From Anaerolineaceae bacterium UBA3924 (GTDB lineage Bacteria > Chloroflexota > Anaerolineae > Anaerolineales > Anaerolineaceae), in the NCBI GenBank assembly GCA_002385985.1, contig DGEO01000015.1, positions 29,472 to 38,511 of the forward strand: 9,040 nucleotides of DNA, read 5' to 3'. Positions 7,558 through 9,040 of the stretch are shown piece after piece (the stretch's first letter is position 1; each line of letters starts with the position of its first letter). The position numbers and the translations under genes were made by a program. Below the pieces are notes generated by a model that saw nothing but the letters and a program-made list of their open reading frames with translations, ran no database searches and was not told the DNA's origin.

Positions 7558-8281
7558 ACAGTCCCCTGCGGGCGTTGCGGCGGATGGCCAGCAGATCGGT
7601 GAACATGGTAACCGAATCGCGCCATACCCTCACCTTGCTGTCCGCGTTGAAGTACCAGTCGATGGGCACTTCGACGATGCGGTACCCGCGCCGTCGGGCG
7701 ATGTAGAGCACTTCCACGTCGAAGGTCCAGCCCATGATGGTCTGCAGCGGGAACAGCTCGGCGGCGATATCCCCGCGGAAGCACTTGAACCCGGCCTGAG
7801 TGTCGCGCAGGCCGGGCAGGGCCATCCAGCGCACCAGGGTGTTGAAAACGCGCCCGACCAGGTGACGGTAGTGCGGTTCGTTGTAGCGCACCGACCCCGG
7901 GCTTTCCCGCGAGGCGATGGCGATTTCCACATCCGCCAGCTGCGGCGGCAGGAAGCGGTTGACCTGTTCGATGGGCATCGAGAGGTCGGCGTCGCAGATG
8001 AAGCGGTACTGCCCGCAGGCGGCCAGCATGCCGGCTCGCACCGCCAGCCCTTTCCCCCGGCCCGGCTCGCGCAGCACGCGCAGGCAGGGATGGTCCGCCG
8101 CGTAATCCCGGGCGACTTCATAGGTCCGGTCGCGGCTGCCGTTTTCCACCACCAGCACCTCGCCGCTGTACTCCTGGCGATCGAGGAACCCGCACACCTG
8201 CTGGAGCGTGGCCGGCAGGCGCTTTTCCTCGTTATGCGCGGGGATGATGATGGAAAGAAAGACCGGGGAGGTTGTACTCAT
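7532..8281 (-). CDS. Family 2 glycosyltransferase, dolichol/polyprenyl-phosphate sugar synthase-like
   Basis: This 249-residue GT-A protein should transfer a sugar from a nucleotide-sugar donor, in this subfamily typically to a polyprenyl phosphate at the membrane surface. It opens with FLSIIIPAHNEEKRLP (8-23), then EVLVVENGSRDRT (41-53), where the usual DDGS is replaced by ENGS. GRGKGLAVRAGM follows (75-85), then the metal-binding DAD at 97-99 and LRDTQAGFKCFRG (158-170). GWTFDVEVLYIARRRGY (184-200) and VPIDWY are hallmarks of the Alg5/DPM1-like group. No transmembrane helix is visible, whereas Alg5 has an N-terminal one, so the protein is probably soluble or peripheral. Sugar and acceptor are not predictable. 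It starts 18 bases after the 104-residue gene, with only a weak ribosome binding site, and overlaps rnhB by 26 bases, so the three genes look like one operon. Confidence 0.92.
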   Translation of the reverse strand: MSTTSPVFLSIIIPAHNEEKRLPATLQQVCGFLDRQEYSGEVLVVENGSRDRTYEVARDYAADHPCLRVLREPGRGKGLAVRAGMLAACGQYRFICDADLSMPIEQVNRFLPPQLADVEIAIASRESPGSVRYNEPHYRHLVGRVFNTLVRWMALPGLRDTQAGFKCFRGDIAAELFPLQTIMGWTFDVEVLYIARRRGYRIVEVPIDWYFNADSKVRVWRDSVTMFTDLLAIRRNARRGLYEPPGENY

Positions 8282-8299
8282 TCAGGCCTGTGCTGCGGG

Positions 8300-8614
8300 T
8301 CAGAATACCGGGACGTCCCGCAGTTCGTCTCGCTGGCTGCCGTTGCTGCCCGCGGTGACGATCAGCGGGTCGTCCTTTGAGCCGGCCAGCTGGACCTGCG
8401 GTCCGGTTTCGAAGGTGCCGCCCATGAAGGGCTGGCGCTGGCCGATGACCCACTTTTCGCCCCGGTTCAGGCGCTCCAGCAGCTGCTCCCGGCTCAACAG
8501 GATGCGGTCCGAAAAGGTCGGCCCGCGGCGTTCGTAAACACGCACCAGCGCCACCCGCCCCTCTGGAGAGTAGCGGACGGCTTCGACTACGCCATCGTAT
8601 TTTATCCGCGCCAT
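8300..8614 (-). CDS. Conserved small protein of unknown function (104 residues)
   Basis: The protein begins MARIKYDGVVEAVRY and is soluble, with alternating hydrophobic strands (VALVRVYERRG, DRILLSREQLLERL, EKWVIGQRQ) that suggest a small beta-rich fold. I recall similar proteins in Anaerolineae with a start like MARIKYDGVVEAV and a middle like RGPTxSD, but I know no function. The reading frame stays open upstream to 8923, but that extension runs through the tRNA-Pro gene, so it is not real. ATG at 8614 is preferred because AGGTG lies five bases before it and the conserved-looking segment begins there; an in-frame GTG two codons upstream is possible. It is followed 18 bases later by the glycosyltransferase gene and preceded by a hairpin and tRNA-Pro on the same strand. 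It may be a nucleic-acid or sugar-related helper, but nothing in the sequence decides this. Confidence 0.82.
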   Translation of the reverse strand: MARIKYDGVVEAVRYSPEGRVALVRVYERRGPTFSDRILLSREQLLERLNRGEKWVIGQRQPFMGGTFETGPQVQLAGSKDDPLIVTAGSNGSQRDELRDVPVF

Positions 8615-8619
8615 GTCCA

Positions 8620-8624
8620 CACCT
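8620..8624 (-). promoter_or_regulatory. Ribosome binding site fixing the start of the 104-residue protein
   Basis: AGGTG on the minus strand lies five bases before the ATG at 8614. It supports this internal start over the long upstream extension that crosses the tRNA. Confidence 0.5.
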
Positions 8625-8650
8625 GTTGCTGAATTTATGCCAGATTGCCA

Positions 8651-8674
8651 GACCGCCGAGAGGTCTCGGCGGTC
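8651..8674 (-). terminator. Perfect 10-bp hairpin between tRNA-Pro and the 104-residue gene
   Basis: GACCGCCGAG (8651-8660) and CTCGGCGGTC (8665-8674) are exact reverse complements around a four-base loop. The stem begins 10 bases after the tRNA 3' end in the direction of transcription. No run of T follows on the minus strand (the next bases are TGGCAATCTGG), so it is not a classical intrinsic terminator. It could be a U-less or partial terminator, or a 3' boundary for tRNA processing that allows read-through into the operon. Confidence 0.45.
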
Positions 8675-8684
8675 ACCAGGCAGG

Positions 8685-8757
8685 TCGGGGTGGGCGGACT
8701 TGAACCGCCGACCCCCGCGTCCCAAACGCGGTGCGCTGCCAACTGCGCTACACCCCG
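8685..8757 (-). tRNA. trnP: tRNA-Pro (anticodon UGG)
   Basis: The minus strand folds into a full 73-base cloverleaf: acceptor stem CGGGGTG with CACCCCG, D-arm GCGC-AGTTGGCA-GCGC, anticodon stem CCGCG with CGCGG around loop TTTGGGA, a five-base variable region, and T-arm GGCGG-TTCAAGT-CCGCC. The anticodon TGG lies at 8722-8724 and is followed by G, as expected for proline tRNAs. The C-starting acceptor and A discriminator also fit proline. The CCA end is not encoded, as the bases after the discriminator read CCT, so it must be added. UGG can read most or all proline codons. A strong promoter stands just upstream and a hairpin just downstream. Confidence 0.97.
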
Positions 8758-8766
8758 GCAAAGTTG

Positions 8767-8796
8767 AGTATACTCGCAACCTCGCCCGTGCGTCAA
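8767..8796 (-). promoter_or_regulatory. Sigma-70 type promoter of tRNA-Pro
   Basis: On the minus strand TTGACG (8791-8796) and TATACT (8767-8772) each match consensus at five of six positions, separated by 18 bases. The mature tRNA 5' end lies nine bases beyond the -10, so transcription should begin within a few bases of it and little 5' processing is needed. The -10 sits inside a ten-base perfect palindrome, GAGTATACTC (8766-8775). Confidence 0.75.
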
Positions 8797-9007
8797 GACA
8801 AGCCTGTTTTGGCCCGGTGAAGGGCGAACAAGTTGCCTTCCACCTGCGGTCTGGGTTATGACCCATCACACACCTTCGCCCCGCAGAGACGTTCCCCGAA
8901 GGATAGGATGCGTTGTCGCCCACCCATCCCCTTACCCCCTTCCCATAGCGGCCGGGCTGGTTGCTCCCAACTCCGTCACTGGGAAGGGAGGATGAATTCT
9001 CGTGGAG
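8797..9007. other. Non-coding region with several inverted repeats
   Basis: I find no credible gene here. Short inverted repeats follow one another: TGGGT/ACCCA (8852-8865), CCTTCG/CGAAGG (8873-8878 with 8897-8902), GGATG/CATCC (8906-8910 with 8925-8929), and the longer pair listed at 8937-8988. The shorter ones could arise by chance in GC-rich DNA. There is a very weak plus-strand promoter candidate, TTGCCT (8833-8838) with TATGAC (8857-8862). The region may be a structured RNA, a dispersed palindromic repeat, or plain spacer. Confidence 0.4.
8937..8988. repeat. Nine-base inverted repeat with an inner stem
   Basis: CCCTTCCCA (8937-8945) is the exact reverse complement of TGGGAAGGG (8980-8988). 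Inside the 34-base loop, GTTG (8960-8963) can pair with CAAC (8968-8971), giving a stem within the loop. This is less likely to be chance than its short neighbours, but no function can be assigned. Confidence 0.4.
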
Positions 9008-9040
9008 GAAGGCGCGAAACCTGGCCGGTTTCGCGCCTTC
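9008..9040. terminator. Perfect 14-bp hairpin at the window end, probable terminator
   Basis: Bases 9008-9021 are the exact reverse complement of 9027-9040, leaving a five-base loop TGGCC. The stem centres on GGCGCGAAACC paired with GGTTTCGCGCC. Such a long perfect stem is typical of an intrinsic terminator. On the minus-strand side no T run follows (CTCCACGAG). On the plus side the bases after the stem lie outside the window, so orientation is undecided. If it terminates plus-strand transcription, no plus-strand coding gene precedes it here. It could also end a minus-strand gene lying to the right. Confidence 0.5.

Noticed and set aside
6943..7602. A 219-codon plus-strand frame opposite rnhB, and others opposite the glycosyltransferase (7862-8380).
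   Set aside because: They are shadows of well-supported minus-strand genes with catalytic motifs.
8613..8861. An 82-codon plus-strand frame and the upstream extension to 8923 of the 104-residue protein.
   Set aside because: Both run through the tRNA-Pro gene, one antisense and one sense. Translated tRNA sequence is a common source of false genes.
8992..9040. ATG at 8992 on the plus strand after AGGGAGG, open to the window end.
   Set aside because: The purine run touches the ATG with no spacing, only 16 codons are visible, and they run through the perfect 14-bp hairpin. There is not enough to support a gene.

Overview
The window is GC-rich, gene-dense chromosomal DNA with no sign of insertion sequences, phage genes or CRISPR. 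I recognise the style as an Anaerolineae-like member of the Chloroflexota: long membrane sensors with stacked GAF domains ending in GGDEF or HD-GYP, a small conserved protein of a type I associate with that class, and several genes without a clear Shine-Dalgarno sequence. This taxonomic call is inference from gene style, not from a marker gene.

Layout. Positions 1-505 (minus) hold the N-terminal part of a saccharopine-dehydrogenase-like oxidoreductase that runs off the left edge. A 213-base divergent intergenic region (506-718) follows, with a plausible promoter for that gene and an imperfect inverted repeat. Two large plus-strand genes lie 27 bases apart. The first (719-3826) is a 7TM-PAS-GAF-GAF-GAF-GGDEF diguanylate cyclase. 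The second (3854-6850) is a membrane sensor with an extracytoplasmic domain, PAS, two GAFs and a complete HD-GYP phosphodiesterase domain. The pair would make and destroy cyclic di-GMP, so the operon looks like a self-contained signalling module with two separate sensory inputs.

The right third is on the minus strand and, in transcription order, carries tRNA-Pro(UGG) with a good sigma-70 type promoter, a perfect hairpin, a 104-residue protein of unknown function, a family 2 glycosyltransferase and ribonuclease HII (rnhB). The last two overlap by 26 bases. The HD-GYP gene and rnhB converge and share the four bases CTAG, so both stop codons lie in one tetranucleotide.

The right edge (8797-9040) has no credible gene. 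It contains several inverted repeats, including a perfect 14-bp stem at the very end. It could be a structured RNA, a dispersed palindromic repeat, or a terminator region of a gene outside the window.

Nothing here is clearly a new biological system. The most interesting items are the opposed cyclic di-GMP enzymes in tandem, the GGDEL signature, and the structured non-coding right edge.
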